A DNA stretch of 64,000 bases from positions 108,044,436-108,108,435 of the forward strand of contig NC_056001.1 of assembly GCF_018446385.1 (NCBI RefSeq), written 5' to 3'. Made by a program: the position numbers and the translations under genes. The stretch comes from Zingiber officinale. Its lineage: Eukaryota; Streptophyta; Magnoliopsida; Zingiberales; Zingiberaceae. The notes under the pieces are model-generated. The model saw nothing but the letters and a program-made list of their open reading frames with translations. It did no database searches and was not told the DNA's origin. Shown here one piece after another: positions 32,201-41,857 of the stretch; position 1 is the first letter of the stretch, and every line of letters starts with the position of its first letter.

Positions 32201-35200
32201 TAGTCAAACAATGATGGATGGACGCATATCATTAAGCTTCAACAATTATGCAGCAGCCCAAGTAGCAGAACCACCAAAATATAATGACAGAGATGAAGAA
32301 ATTTTGGCGGTATTGATTGAAACACATCCTGGTGTTTTTACTTACTTTGACGGCACGGAATCAGAATATCTTGAAAATTATGGAGATTCTGATAATATTT
32401 ATGACAAAGGAAAACAAATAGCAGAGCAAGAAAATTACTCCCCAAGGTACACTCCTAAAATTGAGCCTCATATTTTAGTAAATCGAATGTTTCCACAGGC
32501 AGTACTCCCAAAAAGAAAAACAGAGGGATCTGCTGGTCTTGATATAGCAGCAAGTCATGATGCTATTATCGAGCCATATGGACGAGAACTCGTACATACA
32601 GGCCTACGAATAGAAATCCCATATGGATATTATGGTCGTATAGCTTCACGATCGGGCTTTGCATGGAAACATGGAGTTGAAGTAGGAGCTGGAGTAATTG
32701 ATTCAGACTATCGGGGTGAGGTACAAGTTCTTTTGTTTAATAGAACTAGCCTTCCTATACTTATTACTTCTCATCAAGATATTGCACAATTAATCCTTGA
32801 GAAAATAGCTATGCCAGAAGTATATGAAGTTCCTCATCTGAGTTATACTGAACGAGGAGAGCAAGGCTTTGGATCTACAGATCAACATTCTGTCTTTTTA
32901 CCAATTAATGAAGCCTCTTCTTCTCAAGAACCCCACAAACTTACAACGCAGGATGTCTTTTCCTTACTAATGCCACAGGAAAAGCTGGCAGTTTTGGTGG
33001 AAAATGATTCTTCCCACATATGTTTTGAGGAAGCCCATGCAGCGACTACAAGCCCAGGGGCCTCTGTACCGCAGCCCATGGACACTACTCTAAACTATGA
33101 GGAGGAACCTGATTCCTACCTTGATTATATTCAGTATTTATCCTCACTGTCAAACACCAAACCAATTTGGGACACCTACTCAGATGATGAATGGACTAAT
33201 CCATTCGCCAGTGAAGGTGGTGGGAGAAGAGAACATGCTCTTGAATTACGACCAGAAAATTATGAAGAAATTGTTCAACTCATTGCTGCAAATTGTGAAA
33301 TGGAATATCCAAGTATTCAGCGGCTGACTGAAAATCTAATCGGGGAAGAACAGATATATTCAACTAGTACGGTAATTTCTCCATATCGACCCCCTCAAGA
33401 TACAGCAATGTGGCCACCTGGATATCCACCGGCTAATAATACTCCAGGCCCAAGTTTTCAGCCCATATATGAGCAGCAACCTCCAAAGGCATCACAAGAT
33501 AAAATATATGGACCCTACCATCAGCACAACAACAAAGTGGGGCCCTTTTTGTTATTCCAGAACAATTAAATTTATTTGATGACGCCTTCTCAAGATGGGA
33601 ATCTATTACCAAAAATTTTGTGGCATCACAAGCCTTCTCAGACTCTAAAGAAAAAATAGAGTTTATTGAAAACCTGTTGGGAGAAATTGAGAAAATCACA
33701 TGGATTCAGTGGAGAATGACTTACCCTACTGAATATGATGCCCTTATTGTCATCAGTGAAGGGCGAGAAGGTACACAGAACATTCTATCTCAAATGAGAC
33801 GTGTGTTTTCTGCTGAGGACCCTACTCAGGGTTCAACTGAAGTTCAAAATTCAGCATACAGGGATTTAGAAAAATTATCCTGTAATAATGTTAAGCACAT
33901 AATCCAGTACATCAATGATTATATGAGATTGGCTTTGCAGGACCAGAACTTTCAGAAAAATTTTGGTTAAAAATGCCTGGGGATCTCGGAAATAGAATCA
34001 AGACAGCCTTTGAAGCAAAGCATCCCGGTTTAACAGTAGGAGTTTTTCCCAGAATTATATTTGCTCATAAATTTCTTGAGCAGGAGTGCAAGGATGCGGC
34101 ATTCAAAAGATCGTTAAAAGATCTATCTTTTTGCAACCAAATCCCTATCCCAGGGTACTATCAGAAGGCTGGATCGAAGAAAATGGGGATCCGACAATCA
34201 AAAACTTATAAAGGTAAACCACATAACACTCATGCTAGAATTGAAAAGCGAAAGCATTTATTAAGAAACAAAAAGTGCAAGTGTTATTTGTGTGGTCAAG
34301 AAGGACACTTCGCAAAAGATTGTCCTAATGATAAAAGAAATGTCAAAAGGGTAGCAATCTTTGAGCAATTAGAAATTCCTGATGATTATGATATCTTATC
34401 TGTACAAGAAGGAGAAGCTCAAAGTGACGCCATTTACAGTATTTCTGAAGGAGAAGATGATATTCTCGAGGTACAACACTCTGTCCAAACCTTGCAAATA
34501 AATTCACTGTATATGTTAGGTTTGGAAGATGGAGGATACAGGCAACAGATCAAACTGACAGATTCACAGTCAAACTGTATGCATCAATGGAAGCATAATG
34601 AAAAAATTATTGCTCCAAAATCAACCACTTGTACCTATTGCAAAAGATTAACTATTCAGAGAGCCAGGATACACTGTCCGGAGTGCTACCTTACAGTATG
34701 CAATTTATGCGGGCCCTATTACTTTAACAAAGAGGTACCTGTAACCCCTGCACCTGCAACTCCATTTAATCCTATGAACTTAATACAGGAGCAGAGAAGT
34801 TATATCATCTGGTGTGAAGAAGAAATCCGAAGGTTAAAAGAAGAAGTTGCATATTATAAATCACAATGGGAAGCCTTGCAGCTGGAACAAGATTTACAAA
34901 AAGATTTTCACGAACTTGAAGAAGAAGCTGCAAATATGTTTATTGAAGAAACAATTGCAACAACATCAAAACCTTCTACATCAAGCCCACGGTTAGTAAA
35001 AAATATGCTGTACAATTTAACTGTGGAAATGGATATACCAGGTATTCCTAAATTCAAGTTAAAGGCAATTTTGGATACCGGCGCAACAACATGTTGTGTA
35101 GACCAAAGATCCGTTCCCAAAAATGCTCTGGAACAAAATACTTATGTGGTAAACTTTAGCGGTATTAACTCACAACAATCCGCTAATATGAAGCTAAAGA

Positions 35201-38200
35201 ATGGGCTAATGATTATTGGGGATAATATCTTCAGAATTCCCTATACCTATAGCTTTCCTATGGTTCTTGGGGATAATATTCAATTTATCATCGGGTGTAA
35301 TTTCATCAGAGCAATGCATGGGGGACTCCGCATTGAAGGCAATATGGTAACTTTTTACAAAAATTTAACAACTATAAATATTTTACCATCTGTAAATGCA
35401 GCAATCGGAGAACTGAATCTAGATGAAGACGAATACATACAAATTAAGGAGATGGTGATATATTCAGCAGAGAAAATTAATCCATCACTCAAGCAAAGGT
35501 TTGACCCCATATTACAGCAGCTGAAGAAACAAGGAATTATTGGAGAAAATCCTCTCCAACATTGGCAGAAAAACAAAGTTCTTTGTCATCTGGATATCAA
35601 AAATCCAGAATTTATTATTGAATATCGGCCTCTCAAACATTTGACTCCAATTCAGAAGGAGGCATTTTCTAAACATATTAAGTCTTTACTAGACTTGGGA
35701 ATCATCCGTCCCAGTAAAAGCCGACACAGAACAACTGCCATTATTGTTAATTCAGGTACTACCATTGACCCTGATACTGGAAAAGAAAAGAAGGGCAAAG
35801 AAAGGCTGGTGTTTAATTAATAACGTCTCAATGACATAACTCATAAAGACCAGTATAGCCTTCCTGGTATTAATACCATCTTAAAGAAGGTTAGTAATAG
35901 TTGTATCTTTTCCAAATTTGATCTGAAAAGCGGGTTCCATCAAGTAGCTATGCACCCTGACTCTATAGAATGGACCGCATTTTGGGTACCTGATGGGTTG
36001 TATGAATGGCTCGTTATGCCATTTGGTTTGAAAAATGCCCCAGCAATATTTCAACGAAAAATGGATCTCTGTTTCAAAGGAACAGAGGATTTTATTGCTG
36101 TTTATATTGACGACATCTTGGTTTTCTCTCCAGATGAGAAGAGCCATGAACAGCATCTCCAACAGATGCTTAATATTTGTCAATTAAATGGACTTGTATT
36201 GAGTCCTACTAAGATGAAGATTGCAGTAACTGAGATTGAATTCTTGGGTGCAATTATTGGCAATTGCAGAATCAAATTACAACCACATGTTATCTCAAAG
36301 ATTGCTGATTTTAAAGACAATGAACTCAAGACCACCAAAGGTATGAGATCATGGTTAGGTCTTTTAAATTATGCCAGGAATTACATTCCTAATTTCGGAA
36401 AATTGCTTGGACCTTTATATGCTAAAACTTCACCCAAAGGGGAAAGGAAGTTAAATCAGCAGGATTGGGACTTGATAAAACAAATTAAAGAAAAGGTTCA
36501 GCAACTTCCAGATCTAGAGATACCTCCTCCTGAATGCTATATTATTTTAGAAGTTGACGGTTGCATGGATGGTTGGGGGGGGGGGGGGGTCTGTAAGTGG
36601 AAACAAAATAAATTTGACTCTATATCTTCGGAGAAAATTTGTGCATATGCAAGTGGGAAGTTTAATCCTCCCAAATCAACTATAGATGCTGAAATTTATG
36701 CCGTCTTAAATACAATGGAGTCTCTGAAGATTTATTTTCTTGATAAAGCTGAACTTCTCATAAGAACAGATTGTCAAGCTATAATCAGCTTCTTCGGGAA
36801 GACAGCAAACCACAAACCATCACGAGTTAGATGGCTTTCTTTCACCGATTATATCACTGGAGCAGGACCTTTGGTCAAATTTGAACATATTGATGGCAAA
36901 AATAATCAGGTAGTTGATTCTCTTTCTCGCCTAATATCAGTGTTAACTTTTTCAGAATGGCCGGAACAAGACCTTGGCAAGCTAGCTCTGGTTCCACAAG
37001 CACTCAAGGAGCTCGAGAAGAAACCCAACCAGGAGGCCCAGGAGATGTTGATCAAGGCCCTGAAGGCCCTCTCAGCCTCGCTGAACAATACCAACGAGAA
37101 TCAAGTAAACGCCATAATCAACCAGTCCTACTCAAAAGATTCGACCAAATCTCTGAAGATTTGCACCAACTTGAACAAAGAGCTGCAGTGCAAGCAATCA
37201 ATGCACTCCAACAACTACGCATCATCCACTCACTAAAGTTACAAGAGTGCAATAAGTGCAGAGGAAAGGATAACTGGTGGAATGATTGGTATCCAGCTGT
37301 CAAGCAATGTGACGACCAACTGACACAATCATCTTATCTTCTGCAAGACTGTGTCTCTCGCATGCGTAATTTTAAAGTTTGAAGCATGATGGACCCAATG
37401 AATGACTACTCAACGTCCATACAAGCTTTACTTTATTAAAGTAGCTTTATTAAAGTAGCTTTATGAAGCACTATGAAGATTCCTTCTGATCTTCTTATTT
37501 GAAAAACGTGTTGATGGGGCCCAATGAGCACCCAACGTTCTCTATAAGAAGAAACTCTTGCAAGGAATTCAGGCAGAACCTGAACCTTACTCGAGTCAGT
37601 GGGAAAACTAGTGCCACAGGAAAAGCTGGCAGTTTTGGTGGAAAATGATTCTTCCCACATATGTTTTGAGGAAGCTCATGCAGCGACTACAAGCCCAGGG
37701 GCCTCTGTACCGCAGCCCATGGACACTACTCTAAACTATGAGGAGGAACCTGATTCCTACCTTGATTATATTTAGTATTTATCCTCACTGTCAAACACCA
37801 AACCAATTTGGGACACCTACTCAGATGATGAATGGACTAATCCATTCGCCAGCGAAGGTGGTGGGAGAAGAGAACATGCTCTTGAATTACGACCAGAAAA
37901 TTATGAAGAAATTGTTCAACTCATTGCTGCAAATTGTGAAATGGAATATCCAAGTATTCAGCGGCTGACTGAAAATCTATCAGGAATTTTTTCTCAAAGA
38001 GATAAAGGAAAGGGAAAGGATTTCTCAAGTTATTTTAATTTCATAAAATAAAGGATAACTCCGCAACGAATTACCCTGTTATGGCCAATCTCAAGCTCAG
38101 ATAAGACAAATATTTAATGAATTGATCAATTAAACTATTGTGTTAATGTTAGATTGTTCCTCGGAAGAAATGCGTTGCAGGATCTGATTATAATGTCTTG

Positions 38201-41200
38201 GCAAGGACTTAGAACATGGAACATAGGAACCTTCATTGTCAAAACAATTGAGGCAGTAGATACGATGATTAGGAGAAAAATTAATATTGTGTGTACAAAA
38301 GATAAAATAGGTAGTGAGAAGACAAAGATGGTAAAGAATTTAGATTTTAAGTTATGGTACACAGGAAAGAGTAAAACAAGAAATGGAGTGAGTATTGTTG
38401 TAGATAGTTTGTTAAAGAATGAAGTTGTGGGAGTAGTTAGAAAGGGAGATAGAATTATAGCTGGCGAAAGAAACTATGAACATAATTAGCATATATGTAC
38501 CTCAAGTAGGATTAGATTAAGATACTAAATCAAAGTTTTGGGACGATCTAGATGAAGTATTACAAAACATGCTGTCAATTGAAATAATTTTAATAGAAGA
38601 CGATCTAAATGGACATGTCGGAGTGTAAAATGAGGAATATGAGAGGGTGCATAAGGATTATAGGTTTGAAACAAGAAATGAAGAAGAGAAAACTATATTG
38701 AATTTTGTGATAGCATATAACCTTATAATAATTAATATGTTTTTTAAGAAAAAATAAGAACACTTGGTCACGTTCAAAAGTGGAAATAATAAATCGCAAA
38801 CTGATTTTCTTATGATTAGGAAGAGGGATATAAAGATTTGTAAAGATTGCAAGGTCACCCAATGGAGAAAATTTAATTATCCAACATAGGTTAGTAACAT
38901 TGGATATACGCCTCAATCATAGTTACAAAAAAAGAAAGATAACACGACTGCTAAATTTAAGTAGTGGAAGTTAAATGATAGAAAACAAAATATATTTAAG
39001 GAAAAAGTAGAGTACAAACATTAGGTAAATATATGGTAATTCTAATACAGTATGGGATAAGATAATATCAAAATTGAAAATAATAGTTAAGAGCGTACTC
39101 GATGAGTCAAATGGGCATGCACCATCAAGTAAGTGCAAGGATTTTATCTCCAAATGGGACTTGCAACTAAGGGATGTTGGTCGTCCGCTGCAAGTGCTTC
39201 GCGATTTATCCTGTGGCCGGTGGAAAATTTCCGTGGAGCTAGGCCGGTCACTCCAGACTCGATGTTACTCAGCCTGGTTAATTATTTTTTTTTATGGTGG
39301 AATGAGAAAGGAAAAGAAAAACGAACAGCCTATTAGGAATTATATATTTGTAAGAACAAGGAAAACTTAAATAAATATACAATAGTCAAAAAAGAGACTA
39401 AGAAAGAAGTGAATAAAATAAAGACATTGATAGAATAGCTAAAGTGATAGAGAGGAAGACAAGAAATTTTATCCAAATCAGATGTATTCACGATAAATGC
39501 AATAGGGTACTAGTAAATGATGAAAAAAATAAAAGTGCGGTGAAAGAGGTATTTTTATCAATTTTTTAATAAAGTTTTAGGTGACCAACTGAATTTAGTT
39601 AATTTAAGTAGGTCAAATGAATATATAAATTTAAATTTTTATCGTAGAATTCAAATTTTTAAAGTAGAACAAGCTTTAAATATGATGTAAAATGAAAAAG
39701 TTGTTGAACCAAATGATATTCCGATAGAGGTATGGAAGTACTGAGAGAAACAAAGTATTGAATGATTTACAAAATTATTTAACATGAAATTGAAAATAAA
39801 AAAAATGTTAAATCAGGATAAGTACTCTAGTTCCTTTATATATGAATAAGGGAGACATATAAAATTTGCAAAGTATAAAGGTGTTAAACTAATGAGTCAT
39901 ACCATGAAATTTTTGGAAAGAATAATAGAAAAAAAAAATTATGGAAGTGACCAAAAATCAATTTAGGTTCATGCCTAGAAAGTCGACAATAGAAATTATA
40001 CATCTTAGGCAACTATTTGAAAAGTATCGTGAGCAAAAGCAAGATCATAATGTTTTAAGAGAAATTATATGGAGAATTTTAGAAAAGAGATGTATTACTG
40101 TAGCATAGATTGAACTAATTAAGAATATGTATAAGATTGTGAAGTTTTCAAACGGATTAATTGAACCATTTTCAATAAAAATAAGGTTACATCAAAGAAC
40201 AATTCTAAGTCCTTGTCTTTTTACACTAATCATAGACAAACTCACTAGACACATTCAAAACATAGTATTGTGCATGTTATTTGCAGATGATATTATTTTA
40301 GCAGATGAAATAGTAAATGTTAAACTAAAATTTTAGTGGTATACCCTAGAAGTAAAAAGTTTTAGGCTTACTAGAGTAAAGACATAATATATAAAATTTA
40401 AGTTTAACAATATTAGACATAATGAGGGAATTGTTAAGATAGGAGATGATGAGTTGTCTGAAACTAAGAGTTTTAAGTATTTAGTATCATTTTTGCAAAA
40501 GGATAGAAGAATTAAGAGAGATGTCTTACATAGAATACAAGCAGGATAGTTAAAATGGAGAAAAGCATCGAGGGTTTTATATGATCGTAAAGTGCCTCTA
40601 AAACTTAAAAGGGAAACGACGGTTCGACCTGCCATGTTATATGATGTTGAATGTTGAGCTATGATTTGAGTACATGTGCAGAAGATAGAGTTGCAGAGAT
40701 GAGGATGTTAAGATCGATTTGTGGACATTTGAGGATGAACAAAATAAGAAATGAGAGCATTAGAGAGAGTCAGAGTTGCATCTATTTATGGAAAACTCCG
40801 ATAGACACATTTAAGATGGTACGAACATATACTTAAATGCTCCAATTGACGATGTGAAACTATGACAAATACGCACATCAAACGAGGAAGACCAAAAAAA
40901 TACTTGATTAGCAACAATAAAATAAAATTTATTTAAATATAAATGATGATATAGCAAGGGAGAGTCCAATGACATAAAAAAATTCATATAGCCGACCACA
41001 CCTAGTGGGATAAGGTTAGTTGTTGTATCTTTTCATAATAACTTATTTTACTTCGACTATTTCATACTTCTCTTTACACAAAGTGAGTATATATATATAT
41101 ATATCAGTAGCAAAAAAGGCATACGTTATTTTTCCTAGAAACAGTCTCTTGCAAAAATCAAGGTAAGGCTACGTACAATAGATCATTCCCCGGACCTCGT

Positions 41201-41857
41201 ATAGCGGGAGCTTCGTGCACTGGGCTGCCCTTTTTTTCACTATATGGATGATTTTTTTTGGTTTGGTATCTTTCGTTCGTTGATTAGTCTTATTGAAATA
41301 ATGCTCCAGATACTTCAAGGTAGTAAACCTACCACATGCCATATGCAATAGTTGTTTTTGCAGTTTCTCATAGTGCAGGAACTTTATTTTACAGGCAGAT
41401 GCATCACCAGTTTATTTATTTCACTGGCGGCTTCAATTTCATCATCTTCCTTGCCTTTTTGTTCATATCAATACGTTTTGTAATTGCGACTAGTTTGATC
41501 AACAGAGTATCTTTGATATGATATTACTGACTTGCCTAGCATGTTCTGTTGAATTGACTTGAAGAAAATGTTTGTGATTTGTATATATGTCTGAGTTGAC
41601 AATATCTAACCATGCGTGTTGGTACTTGTAGTGCACTCGGAACATGGTTTTTCTCCGTAGCTGGTGCTTTAATTGCAATTCCCGTCGGAATACGCAGGAA
41701 ATCACTGGGGCCATTGGTATTCTTTGGTACCACTGGCACCATGCTCGATATCATAATAGGAATCAGCCAGTGCGAAAGAGAACATGCAGAGAACCAGATG
41801 AGACTCTTAGAAGCCCAAAACCATGAAAACACTGTGCCAGTGGATGCAGAAAGTTAA
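29267..41857 (+). CDS. Small two-helix membrane protein, unknown function (two exons, 12.3-kb intron)
   Basis: Exon 1 is 29267-29346 (ATG, MEKGIPGGGQGDGQGDVKQL..) and exon 2 is 41632-41857, with intron borders GTAAGT..TTGTAG. The split codon AA|T joins the frames exactly, giving 101 residues. The N-terminus is Gly/Asp-rich and ends in QLADCTV. Two hydrophobic segments follow (about residues 28-46, WFFSVAGALIAIPVGI, and 53-72, PLVFFGTTGTMLDIIIGI), and the C-terminus is charged (CEREHAENQMRLLEAQ). The layout suggests a small organelle- or endomembrane-located protein. I do not recognise the family and assign no function. The 12,285-bp intron holds a viral genome, a LINE and SINE pieces, all of which must be spliced out. 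Confidence 0.82.
29347..30640. other. Left part of the long intron
   Basis: An AT-rich intron sequence without recognised genes or repeats. The short open frames here have no family character. The stretch 30560-30640 just before the viral repeat could be viral or host. Confidence 0.6.
30641..30716 (+). repeat. Left copy of the viral terminal redundancy, with TATA box
   Basis: 76 bp starting GTTCTCTATAAGAAG, repeated at 37537-37612 with one difference seen. It holds a TATA-like CTATAAG and the presumed transcription start of the viral pregenomic RNA. Confidence 0.85.
30780..30791 (+). promoter_or_regulatory. Viral minus-strand primer-binding site (tRNA-Met)
   Basis: TGGTATCAGAGC is an exact match to the initiator-Met tRNA complement used by plant pararetroviruses. 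It lies 64 bp after the terminal repeat, in the leader. Confidence 0.92.
30834..30983 (+). CDS. Viral ORF1-like small protein
   Basis: An open frame ending TAA at 30983, with LRNERIDPNLVK and GGLRKPRAHLYEILRKG. No suitable ATG starts it. An in-frame CTG at 30834 after the primer site is a candidate, since non-AUG starts are known for ORF1 in this virus family. A tiny ATG frame (30826-30837) precedes it. Its end overlaps ORF2 by 8 bp. ORF1 function in badnaviruses is poorly known. Confidence 0.6.
   Translation: MRNERIDPNLVKTAGGLRKPRAHLYEILRKGTTLAKATGIPVSTDPFYE
30976..31374 (+). CDS. Viral ORF2-like, virion-associated type protein
   Basis: 132 codons from an ATG that overlaps the ORF1 end. 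It contains a Ser/Thr-rich N-terminal part and a helical segment (IIKQNNTQIQLLVQISETLK), then a Lys-rich C-terminus with QGQSSSK. Badnavirus ORF2 proteins are nucleic-acid-binding virion-associated proteins with a coiled coil and a basic tail, which fits. It reads intact. Confidence 0.75.
   Translation: MSNYIISRNTSSYREAISATDPIESPSTGFAKPSDYQGSTPSISTIIKQNNTQIQLLVQISETLKEIQASLQKQNPTPFPSDLITKLQNLTLSKPKEKPGKLYVFKDPYKILKEEQEKLKGSWQPQGQSSSK
31365..33569 (+). pseudogene. Viral ORF3 part 1: movement protein, dUTPase, capsid N-terminus
   Basis: Open from a stop at 31362. At the ORF2/ORF3 junction, where badnaviruses have an overlapping ATGA, this copy has ATAA (31371-31374), so the expected start codon is lost. 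The movement-protein domain is seen around 31560-32160 (GMQYIHLGVLQVRIQILHRQ, ALVVFRDNRWQG). A trimeric-type dUTPase follows at about 32460-32890 with its five motifs: SAGLDIAA, GRIASRSG, GAGVIDSDYRG, ITSHQDIAQLIL and RGEQGFGSTD. dUTPase removes dUTP to limit uracil in newly made DNA. After it comes an acidic linker toward the capsid. The frame ends early at 33569 because of a shift near 33535. Confidence 0.88.
33540..35820 (+). pseudogene. Viral ORF3 part 2: capsid, zinc knuckle, protease, RT start
   Basis: The capsid core runs in a second frame to 33970, then a one-base shift moves it to the frame 33973-35820. Seen: the zinc knuckle CYLCGQEGHFAKDC (about 34285), a second Cys-rich cluster CTYCKRLTIQRARIHCPEC (about 34632), a coiled-coil segment (EEEIRRLKEEVAYY), the aspartic protease site AILDTGATTCC (about 35070), and the beginning of the RT. 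Tandem stops TAA TAA at 35818-35823 interrupt the RT in frame. The Cys-rich cluster downstream of the zinc knuckle is a badnavirus trait. Confidence 0.88.
35824..37236 (+). pseudogene. Viral ORF3 part 3: reverse transcriptase and RNase H
   Basis: This continues in the same frame after the double stop. RT motifs: FSKFDLKSGFHQV, WLVMPFGLKNAP and the catalytic YIDDILVFS (about 36100). RNase H follows with ILEVDGCMDGWG (about 36550), AEIYAVLNTMESL and the DSLSR end. A run of 15 G at 36575-36589 inside the RNase H adds glycines and may be a slippage expansion or a sequencing artefact. The frame closes at 37236. Confidence 0.9.
36957..37382 (+). CDS. Overlapping 3' viral ORF (ORF4-like)
   Basis: A 141-codon frame with ATG at 36957. 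It overlaps the last 280 bp of ORF3 in another frame and extends 146 bp beyond it. The product begins MAGTRPWQASSGS and has a Gly/Gln/Glu-rich first third. A helical Gln/Leu-rich part follows (FDQISEDLHQLEQRAAVQAI), then a Cys/Trp segment (CNKCRGKDNWWNDWYP) with four cysteines in all. It is intact although ORF3 is broken. Some badnaviruses carry extra ORFs at this position. I recognise no domain. Confidence 0.65.
   Translation: MAGTRPWQASSGSTSTQGAREETQPGGPGDVDQGPEGPLSLAEQYQRESSKRHNQPVLLKRFDQISEDLHQLEQRAAVQAINALQQLRIIHSLKLQECNKCRGKDNWWNDWYPAVKQCDDQLTQSSYLLQDCVSRMRNFKV
37537..37612 (+). repeat. Right copy of the viral terminal redundancy, with TATA box
   Basis: The partner of 30641-30716. Unlike the left copy, it is preceded by authentic viral upstream sequence, so it is the copy most likely to retain a full viral promoter. 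It points toward exon 2 of the host gene, about 4 kb downstream. Confidence 0.85.
37612..37979 (+). repeat. Appended duplicate of an internal ORF3 segment
   Basis: 368 bp equal in length to 32971-33338, with about three differences, including one that makes a stop. It is joined directly to the right terminal repeat with a single shared base at the junction. It shows that the integrated DNA was rearranged or concatenated. Confidence 0.92.
38150..41035 (+). mobile_element. RTE-type LINE relic
   Basis: Non-LTR retrotransposon in plus orientation. The 5' part has the endonuclease start (LRTWNIGTFIVKTIEAVD, then NIVCTKDKIG and KTRNGVSIVVD). The middle has RT traces (IKIRLHQRTILSPCLFTLI and MLFADDIIL near 40275). 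The 3' part has the RTE C-terminal signature (AEMRMLRSICGHLRMNKIRN, then RGRPKK near 40880). The tail CCGACCACACCTAGTGGGAT..GTTGTTGT is the usual plant RTE 3' end. It is riddled with stops and shifts. Confidence 0.85.
39135..39292 (+). mobile_element. Possible SINE-like insertion inside the LINE
   Basis: A GC-rich block (GGTCGTCCGCTGCAAGTGC .. GAGCTAGGCCGGTCACTCC .. CAGCCTGGTTAATTA) ends in a T-rich tail and interrupts LINE coding sequence that resumes at WWNEK-like codons near 39293. No clear target duplication was found, so the identity is tentative. Confidence 0.4.
41136..41240 (+). mobile_element. Au-type SINE, 3' part
   Basis: ACAGTCTCTTGCAAAAATC, AGGTAAGGCTACGTACAATA, CCCCGGACC and AGCGGGAGCTTCGTGCACTGGGCTGCCC are the 3' body of the plant Au SINE, followed by a T run. 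The 5' tRNA-like part is missing or decayed. It lies near the end of the long intron. Confidence 0.8.

Larger units (their letters stand above)
30641..37979 (+). mobile_element. Endogenous badnavirus-like pararetrovirus, more than one genome unit
   Basis: A Caulimoviridae integrant in the sense direction of the host gene. It has two small ORFs, a long ORF3 (movement protein, dUTPase, capsid with zinc knuckle, protease, RT, RNase H), an extra 3' ORF, and a 76-bp terminal repeat (30641-30716 and 37537-37612). The distance between repeats, 6896 bp, is one circular genome. After the second repeat a 368-bp piece of ORF3 is appended. The ORF1-ORF2-ORF3 order and the Met-type primer site are badnavirus-like. 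A dUTPase inside ORF3 is not part of the classical badnavirus layout. Frames are broken at a few points, so it is not intact. No integrase exists and no target duplication was found. Confidence 0.92.

Noticed and set aside
37738-37968. 76-codon frame repeated at 33097
   Set aside because: It is an alternative frame of the duplicated ORF3 segment. It is seen twice only because the DNA is duplicated.
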